Shown here piece after piece: positions 42,280 to 54,380 of a stretch of DNA of 64,000 nucleotides (position 1 is its first letter; every line of letters begins with the position of its first letter). Under the pieces are notes generated by a model. It was not told the DNA's origin. It searched no databases and saw nothing but the letters and a program-made list of their open reading frames with translations. Origin of the DNA: Armigeres subalbatus. Its lineage: Eukaryota > Arthropoda > Insecta > Diptera > Culicidae. A program made the translations under genes and the position numbers. Location: contig NC_085141.1 of assembly GCF_024139115.2 (NCBI RefSeq), positions 245,263,047 through 245,327,046 on the forward strand. The letters are read 5' to 3'.

Positions 42280-42669
42280 TTAAACTTTAGTTGGTTTCCA
42301 CGTTTTCCTGGGCTTTTCGATAAACTCGCGATATTTTATTTCAGTCGGCCACATATGTGATTGCAACGCTATTCCCTTATATTTATTGTCAAGCATAACT
42401 TTAAATGATGCATAGTCAACTGAATTGCATTCTTTCCATTTAGGAACAAGTTTCTTAACTCTAATGCAACTATTATTTACTATCCCGAGCGATTGCATCA
42501 CTAATAAACTAATCTCTTGCTCCGTTACCTGTCCATCGATGTTCGTCATAAATAAAGAGAAACTGTCGTTTCCACAAAACGGTTCTGAGTTTGGGAGCAT
42601 CTCGGTTTGTAATGCAAATGAACTTGTTTCAATGTCTGATGCATAAAAACATAACTTCATTTTGGTCAA
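42280..42669 (-). pseudogene. LINE ORF1 C-terminal relic
   Basis: 129 codons ending WPTEIKYREFIEKPRKTWKP. It aligns by eye with the C-terminal 120 residues of the ORF1 at 43380-44237 (WPTGILFREFEDLSKNLWMP), including a VDYASFKV / MSFVSFKV block. The N-terminal PHD-like finger is absent on this side. An older copy of a related family in the opposite orientation. Confidence 0.65.
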
Positions 42670-43059
42670 TCCTTTTTTATCCGTCTCAAGTTCATGTTAA
42701 GCGATTGGAATATGTTAGTATCTCAATCACAATCAAACTTTGGCCGCAGGACCTCAAGATTGCCGTTTGAACCAATTTAAACGTGTTTCAAGTGCATGTT
42801 ACGAAGAGTCCTATAATGCATGTTCTCCTGCATACTGGCATCCAGCAGACACTTTGGTAGAAAGCTTCACATTTTAGATAATTTTAAAGTTAAATAATAG
42901 TTAATTTGTGAATTCTCATCAGGAGCCGCTAGAGTTGAGGTAAAAGTATGCAATGATCATACTTTCGATAAAAATGTTCCTACACATTATCTAAAATTGA
43001 TCGAAGAAGCTCAGGCTTGTCCAAAATATGTACATGTCCAAAATATATCATTTACCCTA
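42670..43059. other. No gene recognised
   Basis: AT-rich. Nothing supported. Confidence 0.4.
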
Positions 43060-43379
43060 GTGGTGGTACCTCGATGGTCTGTGTACGTTCCGTATCGCAA
43101 CTTTAAACTGTGTTTTTCGTGTTGAACCGATTCGACTTTATTATTTTTCCTGTTTCGATTATAACTAATTACTGTGAAATCGTGCGTGGATGTTAAGTGT
43201 ATACTAAATAAGTGTATAATAAACTATTGTGAAAACTATTAGTCGATCACGGTGTTGTGTTTACATCTTTCGCTTCACTGTTCCCTTGCTGCACTTTTTC
43301 GGCGACCGTACTTTCAAACTGTCCGTGCTTAGAGCATTTCCACCGTTGATTCATAAAGCAGAATAACACCAAACTAATT

Positions 43380-44237
43380 ATGGAATCCGCCTGTGATCAT
43401 TGCGCCAAGCCCGTTAAAAACGATGAAGAATACATCTCTTGCATGGCATTCTGCGATAGAATGATCCATTTGAGGTGCTCTAGCATTAAATTAACGAAGA
43501 CCTTCGTAAATGTTATCAACTCGTATTCCAATTTGTTCTGGATGTGCGACGCTTGCGCGAAACTCATGAAATGTGCACGGTTCAAGTCTACTGTTTCGTC
43601 GCTCGGTAACACGATCGAGGCAATTACCGAGAGACATGAGATCGCCCATGCTGAACTTAAAGCGGAAATCGTAAAGCAGGGAAATCAGATCGCTCAGTTG
43701 TCGAAAGGCATCGCTCTTACTACTCCGAGTCGGTCCAGTCCGAGAACTCTCTTACGCCAACCACCTTTAAAACGACGTCGCGATGATAGCTTGCTCATCA
43801 GCAAATCTCTCGTTAGCGGTACTAGAGCAAGTGTTTGCTTTGTTTCTGCTGAGGTTCTTACTGTCCCTGAATCCGTCGAGCAGTTCTGGTTGTATCTCTC
43901 AAGAATACATCCTAGTGTGCAATGCGAGTCCATTGAAAAACTGGTGAAAGAATGTGTCCAGTGCGAAGATCCCGTTAAGGTTATTCCGCTAGTGAAGAAA
44001 GGTGCCGATACTAGCAGAATGAGCTTCGTTTCGTTCAAGGTCGGATTGGCCGTAAGACTAAAGGAAGTCGCACTCCGCCCAGACACCTGGCCGACAGGAA
44101 TACTTTTCCGAGAGTTTGAGGACCTCTCAAAAAACCTATGGATGCCCCGTGTGAACACGCCGTCTGTCGTCATATCTCCAGACCCGAACGCCTCCCAGTT
44201 TCTGACTCCCACTTCCGGACAGGATCCGGCATGTTGA
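43380..44237 (+). CDS. LINE ORF1, PHD-like finger protein
   Basis: 285 codons from ATG 43380. N-terminal C4HC3-like finger: C5, C8, C21, C25, H30, C33, C56, C59. A helical segment follows with a basic patch (LKRRRDD). The C-terminal 120 residues contain SFVSFKVGLAVRLKEVALRP and REFEDLSKNLW, shared with the relic at 42280-42669. Function in LINEs: RNA binding and complex assembly, inferred from family. The frame is intact, which contrasts with ORF2. Confidence 0.85.
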   Translation: MESACDHCAKPVKNDEEYISCMAFCDRMIHLRCSSIKLTKTFVNVINSYSNLFWMCDACAKLMKCARFKSTVSSLGNTIEAITERHEIAHAELKAEIVKQGNQIAQLSKGIALTTPSRSSPRTLLRQPPLKRRRDDSLLISKSLVSGTRASVCFVSAEVLTVPESVEQFWLYLSRIHPSVQCESIEKLVKECVQCEDPVKVIPLVKKGADTSRMSFVSFKVGLAVRLKEVALRPDTWPTGILFREFEDLSKNLWMPRVNTPSVVISPDPNASQFLTPTSGQDPAC

Positions 44238-44525
44238 TTGAAAACCACTGCGAAACCGCCCAACGTCCTTCCGTACGATGCCAAATCACCTCTCCTGAAG
44301 ACTCCGCATCACCCAGACGCACAATAGAAAGCTTGTTGGAAGCCCCTGATCGCCCCAATCCAGTCCCGCTCTGCTGCCTCCGATCATCATAGCCATCTGG
44401 GTCCTGAGATTGGTGGTGGAAAAGGGGGCTTCCACCATGCTTGCACAGGCAAGTATTCTTCTGATTGTAGTTCTTCTCTGCGTGACGAATTTTCCTCCAC
44501 CCAGGACCCAGGACCTCCACCTTCG

Positions 44526-45701
44526 TTGCCTCATGCTGCTCAAAATTCCAGCACCTCACCCGGTGGTGATTTCCATCGAGATTCGCATTCCTCTCTGCTG
44601 GTCCACAACGCAAGTCAACAAGCTTCCATTGGATCTCCAGGACGCCCCATGAAAAGCATTTTGGGAGAATTTCCCGGTTGCTCTAGTTCAGTCGCGCCTG
44701 TTGCAGCCAACGTTCTTCGAAGTCGTCCTGGCCCTGAACTTAGATGTAGATCGGGGAGCTCCCAACCTGCTATTGCAGGCATGTACTCTTACATCCCTGA
44801 ACCTTCACCGCCTGATGCCGTTCAAACTTCTAGAGCCCCGTTTGTGGATTCCAACCTCGTTTGCGTTGACGAAGTGCTGATATATTATCAGAACGCCGGT
44901 GGGATGAACTGTGATGTCGAACAATATTTTCTTGCCACGTCCGATGATTGCTACGATGCGATTGTGTTGGCTGAAACCTGGCTCGACTCCCGTACCCTAT
45001 CTAGTCAGGTCTTTGGGCCTGAATACGAAGTTTTTCGCTGCGACCGTGGCCCCATGAACAGTCGCAAATCAACTGGAGGAGGTGTCCTAATCGCAGTGAA
45101 TAAAAAACGGAAAGCAAGAGTTATTTACAACGACTTATGGGGATGTGTCGAGCAAGTATGGGTGCGCCTCCAGCTTTCCCATCGTTCGGTGTTCCTGTGT
45201 GCACTATACATACCTCCTGATCGTGTTCGCGATGATACACTGATCGAAGCTCACACACAATCAGTCTTGTCAGTGATAGAAATGACTAATGCTTCGGACG
45301 AAATCATCATTATCGGCGATTTCAATCTGCCAGGAATTTCGTGGAGTTCCTCCTGCAACGGGTTCCTTCACATAGATATGGAACGATCTTCATTACACAG
45401 TCACGCCTCTAAACTCCTCGATTATTACAGCACAGCCACGTTACGTCAAATCAATCACGTTACCAACGAAAATAATCTCAGCCTGGATCTGTGTTTTGTT
45501 AGCGCTCAGGACGCTGCTCCGCTAATTTTGCATGCTCCATCACCGTTAGTTAAAGTAGTTAACCATCATCCTTCGTTGATACTCAAGCTGAACAACACGC
45601 GAGCCAATGTTGTTGCATTGATCGAGCCCATAATCTACAATTTCCATAACGCCGATCATCGTAGCATTGCTGGAGTTCTTTGCTACATTGGACTAGGTTG
45701 A
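44526..45701 (+). pseudogene. LINE ORF2 endonuclease part (ends at a break)
   Basis: The frame is open from 44526, but endonuclease homology starts near 44860 with VLIYYQNAGGMNC. Then come VLAETWLDSRTL, STGGGVLIAVNKK, CALYIPPDR, EIIIIGDFNLPGISW and LDLCFVS. The first 110 codons overlap other frames and may be untranslated. Homology passes into the next frame at about 45690, where a shift and an in-frame TAG (in place of a likely TGG) interrupt it. Confidence 0.85.
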
Positions 45702-45735
45702 CATTCTTGGCGGTTGTGATGCAGAGAATGCGGCA

Positions 45736-47076
45736 TTGACTTTATCGCATATTATTGGACACGTGATTGAAAGACATGTTCCTAAGAAAATCGTCGCTCC
45801 TTATAGTTGTCCTTGGCAGACCCGTCAGCTTCGTAGAATGAAAACTGCTAAAAGAGCTGCTCTCAAGCGCTATTCCAAACACGGTTCCTTATCGTTGCGT
45901 GAGCATTACAAAAAATTAAACTCTGCGTACAAGATTGTTAGCCGACTCTGTTTTTCTCAATATCAGCAAAATATACAGCAAAACTTGAGGACCAGGCCTA
46001 AAACGTTCTGGCAGTACATAAATGAACAAAGGAAACAAGCTGGGCTCCCTACAACAATGACTCTGGACGAGGAAGTGGCCTCTACACCCCAATCCATCTG
46101 TCAACTATTTGCCGACAAGTTTGTGAGCACCTATTGTAACGAAGTCATCTCTGATGTCACAATCGCTAAGGCTGCTAACAACGTTCCTGCAGTCGGGATC
46201 ACTTGGGCCACGTTTTTCGTAGATGCAGAAATGATCCGTAGAGCTAACTCGCAGTTAAAATCATCCATGAGTCCAGGTCCGGATGGCATTCCGTCTGCGT
46301 TCTTGAAAAGGCACATCGAACTTCTGCTCGCTCCCTTTCAATTGATTTTCAACAAATCGCTATCCAGTGGACTTTTTCCGTCCGTGTGGAAAACCGCTAC
46401 AATGTTTCCCGTGTACGAGAAGGGTGATCGAAAAGATGTCAACAATTATCGCGGCATCTCATCCTTGTGCGCTGCATCCAAATTATTCGAGCTAGTTATA
46501 ACAGAACCACTCATATCTCACTGTAAGCAACATCTGAGTGCCGATCAACATGGGTTCATCTCAGGCAGATCTACGACCACTGATCTTTTGTGCCTAACTT
46601 CGAGCATTACCGACAGCTTTGTACAGAAAGCACAAACGGACGTTGTATACACGGACCTATCTGCAGCTTTCGATAAAATTAACCACGCTATCACGGTTGC
46701 GAAATTGGAAAGATTTGGCATTGCTGGTTATCTTTTGCGCTGGTTCCATTCATATCTCACCGGACGGAGACTGTCTGTTACGGTAGGCAATTCTCAGTCC
46801 ACTGAATTTTTGGCAACCTCAGGCATTCCTCAGGGAAGCCATCTTGGCCCTTTGATATTCCTCTTGTATTTCAACGATGTAAACAATGTGCTTCGAGGAC
46901 CACGACTGTCGTATGCGGATGATATGAAGCTCTATGCACTAATTCGGTCTATCTCTGACGCAATGGACCTACAACAAGATATTAATTCATTTGCGGCTTG
47001 GTGCACATTGAACCGGATGGTTGTCAATCCTAGCAAATGTTCCGTGATCTCTTTCACTCATCACATCAGCCAATAA
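45736..47076 (+). pseudogene. LINE ORF2 RT part
   Basis: 446 codons starting in the endonuclease-RT linker (HVIERHVPKKIVAPYSCPW). RT motifs: SMSPGPDGIPSAFLK, NNYRGISSLCAASKLFE, QHGFISGRSTTTDLL, VYTDLSAAFDKINH, GIPQGSHLGPLIFLLYFND and LSYADDMKLY. All catalytic Asp residues are present. It ends at 47074-47076 after a probable one-base loss in a CC run near 47070. Frame differs from the endonuclease part. Confidence 0.9.
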
Positions 47077-47753
47077 TTTACAACTATGAGCTCAATGGAA
47101 TTGTGATGCAACGTGTGAACTGTATAAAGGATCTTGGTGTTATTCTAGATACGCAGCTAACATTCAAGCATCATGTCTCTTACGTGATCGAGAAGGCTTC
47201 TAGAACATTAGGATTTATCTTTCGCGTCGCCAAGGGTTTCATCGATGTTTATTGCTTGAAATCACTGTACTGTTCGCTGGTTCGATCTACGCTGGAATAT
47301 TGTTCCGCTGTATGGCATCCTAATTACCAGAACGGATCAGTAAGAATTGAATCTGTTCAACGCCGCTTCATTCGTTTTGCTCTTCGGTTGCTTCCATGGC
47401 GAAACCCATTCCGGTTACCAAGTTATAGCAGCCGTTGTCAATTGATTAATCTTGAAAGCCTACAATTGCGGAGGCACATTGCACGGGCCATGGTCGTTGC
47501 TGATACGCTCCAAGGCAGAATCGACTGCCCTGAAATTCTGGAATCAGTAAACTTGAACGTTCGACCTAGGGCACTGCGAAATAACGGAATGCTGAGGATA
47601 CCTTTTCGAAGAACGAATTACGGACAACGTGGAGCGATGGTGGGTCTACAGCGGGCATTCAACGAGGTTGCCACATGTTTTGATTTTAATCTATCCAGAC
47701 AGACGATTCGTCGTAATTTTACAAGGGCTTATTCTGCCATGTTTCATAATTAA
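47037..47753 (+). pseudogene. LINE ORF2 C-terminal part
   Basis: Continues after the shift near 47070: KDLGVILDTQLTFKHHVSYV, LYCSLVRSTLEYCSAVWHP, RIESVQRRFIRFALRLLPW and RQTIRRNFTRAYSAMF. The stop at 47751-47753 is followed by a short 3' UTR and the AATAAAG repeat tail. Confidence 0.88.
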
Positions 47754-47860
47754 CGATGATTTTATTATAATTACTTTTATTAGTATTAATTAGGATAAGC
47801 ATCATCAGGACCTAAGTTGTCTGTTGATGAATCAAACAATAAAGAATAAAGAATAAAGAA

Positions 47861-48900
47861 TTAGTTACCTACCACAAATGGTCAAGATAAATAACTCAAA
47901 AGAATATGGTTTTATTACAGTGACTATAATAACAGTGCCGTCAAGTGTCAGAATTGGAACAGAATCATCTGTCAGTTCCATACAAATGCGCGTTCCAAAC
48001 GAGCAGGAGACCAGTCAAACGTAGAACATGGCGGTACTCTTCTTATAGGACTCTAGGTTTTATATGTGATACCTATATAAATAATCGTCATACTGTTTGC
48101 TTTCAGATTTGAACATGATATGTACATGCAACAGCTGTTGTGAGTTTATGAAATAATATGGAAATTATGCTGCATTTTCTAGAATATTATTTCAAAATGT
48201 TATTACGACTCTTTCGAACGAGAACCCTTCAATGGTTTGTCAATTGTAACAGGGCTGAGGCTTAGTAAGTGTCGCACAGAGGTGGAAGAATGTTTGTAAT
48301 GTGGTGCCTTAAGCCAGGATACTTCCGCCGCTCTACTAGAAGAGTATTGTGACATGGATTCAGCCGTAACGTTATTGTGCGCAGTCATTGGTGGAGAGGG
48401 GAGTACAAGAGGTGTCGATGAGCAAGTAGAGCATTAAGCGCAATAATGCTCAAAAGTCCCATTGAAGTTTTGCTTTATTACGGGCCGGAGGCACTCGGAT
48501 AGTGCCTTACCCAGGTGTCTGGTTGCAAATTTCCTTTTCCAAAGCCCTTTCCCTTAAAAAAATCATTGATTGTAATCATCTTGAGGCTTCATTCCTAGAA
48601 AATAAAATTCAATTACAAACAATCCATGAGAAAAGTAATTACCAAATCCTTGAATAACGTAGAAGTAAATGCTTGACATTTGTTTGTTTGTTGATACCGA
48701 ATGAGTGCCTTTTTTCCAATAAATCAAGCCCTAGTAGCACACATGTTCCACATAGGTGACTGCAACTCATATGTGACCAGATTTGGTCACAATAAAGTTG
48801 CTGCAACCATTTATGTCTGACTTGTGCTGCTCGGGAGGCCTACTGTGGTTGAAATATGTAAATATTTTCTACCTCTTGAATGTCCAAAAGGCACTCACTC
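47861..48900. other. No gene recognised
   Basis: A Ser-rich frame at 48203-48388 (minus, 61 codons) has slightly coding-like composition but no homology I recognise and no convincing splice sites. Confidence 0.35.
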
Positions 48901-48908
48901 GACCGCCA

Positions 48909-49140
48909 TTATCGAGCGCAAAATACTACGGTGCTTACTTTTACTCGCCTGTGGATCATGTGATGAAAATTTGCCATTTTATGCTGATTTGAATGATTTG
49001 ATGTGTATGGGATGATTCTCATGGTGTTGGTGGGCTTCCTGTAGATTTCGAAGTCTAATGTTGCATTTGTTCCCTTGATAATCAGTAGATCCAAGAAAGG
49101 TAATTTACCTGCCTTTTCCTCCTACAAATAAGGAGTTTGA
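48909..49140 (-). pseudogene. Penelope-like element RT C-terminal relic
   Basis: The minus strand encodes GKLPFLDLLIIKGTNATLDF, then EIYRKPTNT and IPYTSNHSNQHKM. The order FLDL, YRKPT, Y.SNHP..HK is the conserved RT C-terminal region of Penelope-like retroelements. The GIY-YIG domain and the rest are absent; the frame ends near 48909. Confidence 0.75.
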
Positions 49141-49144
49141 GAAA

Positions 49145-49990
49145 ATGATCGATTTTGTATGGTAACATAACTTAACCGCCCTTTCCACATATTGTAAATT
49201 GACAAATTACCATTTCGCATATAGTCAAAACAATTAGCGGTAGTGTGGGGGTATGGTCGCGATGGATGGTACGTAATATTGTGCAAGCATTGTTTCGAAT
49301 GGTTTTGAATAATACAGGAGATGGCTATTCTATAGTTAAGAGTTATGCGGGTTGGCTTTGAATTGACACAGATTCAAATTAAAGATATTGACGACGATTT
49401 TTAAGGTGCTCAAAAAGTGATCGGCGCGTTTTGTTACCAGCGAAACTGACAATAATATTATAATGTAATATAATATAATAATATAAGAGTAAAATCAGCA
49501 GTGATTCAAATCGTTCGGGGCTATCAGTTTGAATATGAATCTAGAACATTCATTTTCCCAGCAGCTGTTCTAGATTCATTTTTTATACCAGCCAAATGTC
49601 AAAAAAATAAAACTGGTATAACGTTCCGTTCTATTTTCTGCAGATTTGAACCACGATTGAATCACGAGATTCAAATATTTTTCAATTGTTTTTGGTGTAT
49701 GAATGCGTCATTTTATCACCGACAAACCGACGGGCCTCTCTGATTCCAAAATTGGCAAAAAAAATTACAATCGTTTTACTTCGAGTGTAGTAACTCGATC
49801 TGTCATTACTGACATTAACATTTATTTTTATTGAAAAAGTCAAGAAAAAGAAAAAGCAAAATGCGCGCAATCCACCAGCTGGTCGACGTAAACATTATAT
49901 GCACGTTTCAAACAATCTACACAGCGATGAAGATAAAAATAACCAAGTAATAGAAAATCTTTTTTGATGCTTAAATCAGGATTTAAGGCA
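49145..49990. other. Repeat fragments only
   Basis: 49150-49225 (GGTAACATAACTTAACCGCC) is a diverged copy of 52410-52480. 49388-49440 matches 40283-40335. The motif ATCACCGACAAACCGACG near 49717-49735 recurs inverted at 51368. Confidence 0.5.
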
Positions 49991-49999
49991 GGATCATTA

Positions 50000-50460
50000 C
50001 ACACATTTTTGAAAGTCGAATATTTTTCATTTGGCTAACGAAACCTGTGACGAAGTCGACGCAGTCGTCACTGGAGTTTCGGGTGTAAGAGCTACTTATT
50101 TCTCCGTGTGAGGAGACGTTTTTCGCAAATGCACGCCGGCTTGGTGATTCCTCGAAACTACTTGTTTCTCCTGTTAGGGAGAGACCCTTTCGATCCAAGG
50201 AACCGGGTTGTGACGACCTCGCTGGACTGTCACTAATTTTCTGGGTGCAGGAGCTACTTCTTTCTCCGGTTAGGAGATGTCCTTCGCAAATGCACACCGC
50301 GAGGTTACTTTCCCAAGGAACTACTTGTTACTCCTGTTACAGAGCAACTTGTTTCGATCCAAGGAACCAAACCAAAAAGTCCTTTTGATACTACTTGTTT
50401 CTCCTTTACGGAGAGACGTTTTCGAGTCAAGCAGGGAAGTTGAAGACCGGAGTTTCGAAA
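50000..50460 (+). repeat. Diverged tandem repeat, about 160-165 bp
   Basis: GAGCTACTT.TTTCTCC.....AGGAGA.G...TTCGCAAATGCAC recurs near 50088 and 50250, with ACTACTTGTT.CTCCTGTTA and TTTCGATCCAAGGAACC between. At least two full units and a partial third. Confidence 0.7.
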
Positions 50461-51367
50461 TTCTAATTAAAGAATCAGGAGTAAAACATCGAACTTAATT
50501 TTATTTGAAACATTCACAGGGTAAGGGTCTTACTTCTACATGATACATTAGTGATTTACAATTTAGAAATATTTGGGTCACATTTTTGCTCTCTTTTGGG
50601 CATTAGTGATTAATCTACGAATATTTTCTATTTCACTCATTACAACTATTCTTCAATGTGTGGTGATCTTCCACGTTGCGCCTAATGTAACTCTTGAATG
50701 TGTGGTGATCTACCACTTGTATAATAGTATTGAGCTTATTAACTAACGCCCATCCAGATCTGGTAATTATCCTTATTCGATTCTCTTTCGCTTGCTCTTA
50801 CGGCCAGATCGGGAAGGGCTCACAATTTAAGGCGCGGCTTATCTTCTATGATTGCATAACATTAGCTTCTTAGGATTGAAAAACATTTGTATCGTTCCTG
50901 CCAAAGGACTGCATTCTGGCAGGACGAAAGAGAAAGGAAAAATGTTTATTGCCATATGCGCCTACGCGTGGGCGTGTTTATCGCCTAATCTGTGTGCGAT
51001 ATGCGTTCCTAGCTGTCCTTATGTAAATTAGTTATGCCATTTCCGGTCTACTTATCACTTACAATTTCTTAATATGACATCAACATCGGTATGGCTTAGA
51101 CCAACGCGTTGCAATGCTGGGTGCAACGGCGTGATTGATTTTATGATGAACTAATTTTGTTCGCGCAGCGACAAAACCTATCATAAAACTCTTGATATTT
51201 ATAATATCGAATATTGATTATTATGTGGAAGCTGATGAAATAAATTAAAGCGTGCATGATCAAGTTTGCCCGCACATTTATGAGAGCAGTTGTGTAAACC
51301 ATCGCACAGATGGAGCTAGGATATGAAAGGAGAGTAATTGCCAAGAAATTTGAAGAACTTTATATGG

Positions 51368-51922
51368 GATGGCACGTCGGTTTGTCGGTGATATTATCAC
51401 CGACGAACCGACGTGTCACTTCATAGAAAATAATTCAAATTTGCTGCCCACGACACCATGATGAAAAATCATCGAACACTACCGCCACCCCCATAATGGC
51501 TCGCGAAGTTTTCATAGCTCAGCCAGCAACCTACACGTAAACAAATTTAATGTTATTTATTATTAAGATTTCTAATACTTTTTTGTCAAAGCAGGCGCTT
51601 AATGATATGTATAAGAAAAAACTTATACATCGCATTAGTCACATACATTCCGAAACTTATACTTTTCATTAACTTATGAATGTTATTAGCTTTTTGGTAT
51701 GCGATCATTCATTAGGTGGCATAATGAAGAGTATAAGTATTTTAGAATGGTTTTTTGCCATAACATATAAGGTTATTTTTTTACGTGTACGTGTATTAAC
51801 ATTGCAGCGGAGTTGTGTCTTAGCTCATTTGACAGGAGCGATCGCCCGCAAAAGGGAATGACCGTTAAAAAGTGTGAGACAATCAGAGAGCACCAGTGAC
51901 ACGTCGGTTCGTCGGTGATTTT
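51368..51922. repeat. Nested inverted motifs CGTCGGTTYGTCGGTGAT
   Basis: A 51-bp near-perfect palindrome at 51368-51418 and an inverted partner at 51898-51922. The interval includes 51673-51790, which is directly repeated at 54267-54380. Likely a short DNA element or two overlapping ones. Confidence 0.6.
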
Positions 51923-51926
51923 ATTG

Positions 51927-52148
51927 CCTGATTTTCTCAAAATTGCACGCGGCGTACCCTTCAGGAAAGGTACCGCCGCGCTTTTTGCACCCTGTTTACT
52001 TGATTCTTATGGGTGAATAGCATTGCGGTGTATCGTTTGGCGCGGCCGTACCTTTCGACAGTCATTCGCCGCGTGCAGTTTTGTGCAAGTACCGATTTGG
52101 GAACATTACAGACGCCGCGCAGTGTATCATATCCAGAAATTCTGACAA
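51927..52148 (+). repeat. Dispersed repeat copy 2 (pair with 35482-35705)
   Basis: Direct-orientation near-identical copy with the same ends; one short indel (GATTCTTATGGG against AATTCTTGGG). Confidence 0.85.
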
Positions 52149-52762
52149 TATCTACGGATCATCCGCATAATAAAAAACAACATGTTATATGGTCAGAATC
52201 ATTATTACGATCTAAGATATAGCTTCACAGTTTACGTTGCGGTTTTCGAATACTTTTCGATCGAATCAACCATAACTGCTCGACATCATCCCTAAATGTC
52301 AACATATAACATGTTGTCTCAAAAATGTTCTTTATTTCCTGCATTATATGTCAACATTTTATCATACTGTTGAGCGAAAATTTTGCACGCGAAGACAGAC
52401 GATTTTTTATGGTGACATAACTTAACAACCCATTCAACATATTGTTATTTGTCAAATAACCGTACCACAAACTGTTAAAACTTTATATGAGATTGTTCAT
52501 TTACAGTTGTCAACAGTAAAGGATACTGTTGTCGACCGCACGGGAAAATATCCATGTACAGTTTGTAATTATGCGGGCAATCTACTTTGCAATTACGGCG
52601 CCTTTCTTGGCAGCAACATAATGATTATTAATTGAAAATTTGAAAAACATGAATGGAACACTGCTGGAGAAACCAACATGTTTGTTCTATTTTGCTCCAG
52701 TTGCAAACTAGAATAGTGGTCGAAAATTTAGAATGAAACTGAATCACTACACTGATAAAAAA

Positions 52763-53402
52763 ATACACGTTCGATTCATGTTTTTCGGAATATGGATATT
52801 TTCAATCAGCTGACACCATGAAGTCTAGTGTAATCCACATCGCTATGATGTTCTTGACATTCTTATTTCAAATGACAAAGTTAGTATCTGAATTCATTAT
52901 TGTCGCGCTTATCTTTTTCTAGAGTGCTGCGGCGGTCTTACACTCGCAGGCTTGACTGCGAAGGTAAACGTCAAGATAGCCGCCGTGTTAAAAGATAGGC
53001 AGAATTTTCCCGCTCAAAACAAAACCACGTGCTTTTCGCGAAATGACAGCAGTGTTCGATTGTATTAGTGAGAGGCAACCGGAGTCACTGAGTACATGGA
53101 GAGTGTTTATCATGGCAAGTGCATACGGTGGGTGAGATTTTCATTGACTCTGTTGTTTAGTGACCGTTGCGATTACCTGAGAAGCAACCAGCAGGAAACC
53201 GCAGTATTCTATTTTATCTCGAGATGCATAATATTGATACACCACGATATGATATGCATATCCATGAATACCCATAACAAATACACGTTCGACTCATATG
53301 TTTCAAAATGTTGATATTTCATTCCAAGTTACACAATCAAGTCTAATGTATTTCACATCACTGCGATGTTCTTTACAAACTCAGTTCAAATGACAATGTT
53401 TA
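52763..53402 (+). repeat. Diverged direct duplication
   Basis: 52763-52885 and 53277-53402 share AATACACGTTCGA.TCAT.TTT, AGTCTA.TGTA.T.CACATC.C and TTCAAATGACAA in the same order. No gene seen in between; 52900-53000 is more GC-rich. Confidence 0.6.
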
Positions 53403-53939
53403 TATAAAATTTCATACTTGTTACACCACGATGTCATATGTTTATCTTAAATATGTTATGAATCAATTGAAACGAATTTAGGTATGGATTCTGATGAGAC
53501 TCCAATTGTCAACATTCCAACAAAATCGCACATGTTCATGCATGTTTCGAAAAGGTTGTAACTTGTAACAATTTTCAGCTATCAGCGATAGTGAACTATA
53601 GTTTTATATTAAATTCCACTTCAATAAAGAAGAAAAATACTATGTTTGAATATTATTTATGAAGAAATATATTCGTGTTCGTTCGTATTTCTATAATGGT
53701 TATAAAGCGTTGGTGGAAGGAAGAGGTATTTCACTGTTCAGTGACCCAAAGGGCAGAAGACATTGCGGCATGTGTGGAACAAGCAACTTTGCTCATAAAT
53801 AGACGAAAAAAGAGAAGTTTACCAAATTTAAACTAAACTGCTGTCTTAAGTAAACATAAGTTAATGCCTACAAATCTATGTACAAAGAAGCTCTCGAAAT
53901 CTTTTTATTCTATATACAAGTTTAAAAATGTAAAAAAAT

Positions 53940-54270
53940 GTATTGCGCTTTTTGCACTTTATAAGAGTTCTGCGAGATTTTTTTTCTCACAGTCATCTTT
54001 TTCTCACACTCAATACACTCAAAAAAGTTTGATTTTCCGTGTATAATATTTGAGTGTGAGTGCCCAATCTGAAAACAAATAGACGTCAAATCATGGCGGG
54101 AATCGATTTAGTGTACACGCTTACATGTGACTAACGAGTAATGGGTTATAATTGGGTAAATTTCAGTAACAAAAATCGATCAACCCGAAATAAGAGTGGG
54201 TGTGAGAAAAAGAAGCGGGCAAATCACAATCTACACATAACTCTTCAAATTGGTGAAATCGGCAATAAAT
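53940..54270 (-). repeat. Dispersed repeat copy 2 (inverted copy of 37069-37397)
   Basis: Reverse complement matches 37069-37397 with scattered substitutions. It is followed directly at 54267 by another repeat shared with 51673-51790. Confidence 0.9.
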
Positions 54271-54380
54271 GTTATTAGCTTTTTGATATGGGATCATTCA
54301 TTAGGTAGCATAATGAAGAGTATAAGTATTTTCGAATGGTTTTTTGCCATAACATATAAGGTTATTTTTTTACGTGTGTG

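Larger units (their letters stand above)
43060..47860 (+). mobile_element. CR1-like LINE, near full length, plus strand
   Basis: Order: 5' UTR (from about 43060), ORF1 43380-44237, ORF2 in three frames 44526-47753 and a 3' UTR ending in three AATAAAG repeats at 47838-47860. ORF1 with a PHD-like finger and the ORF2 type match the antisense LINE at 25205-30400, but the sequences are a different family. No target duplication was found. Breaks near 45690 and 47070 inactivate ORF2. Confidence 0.85.
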
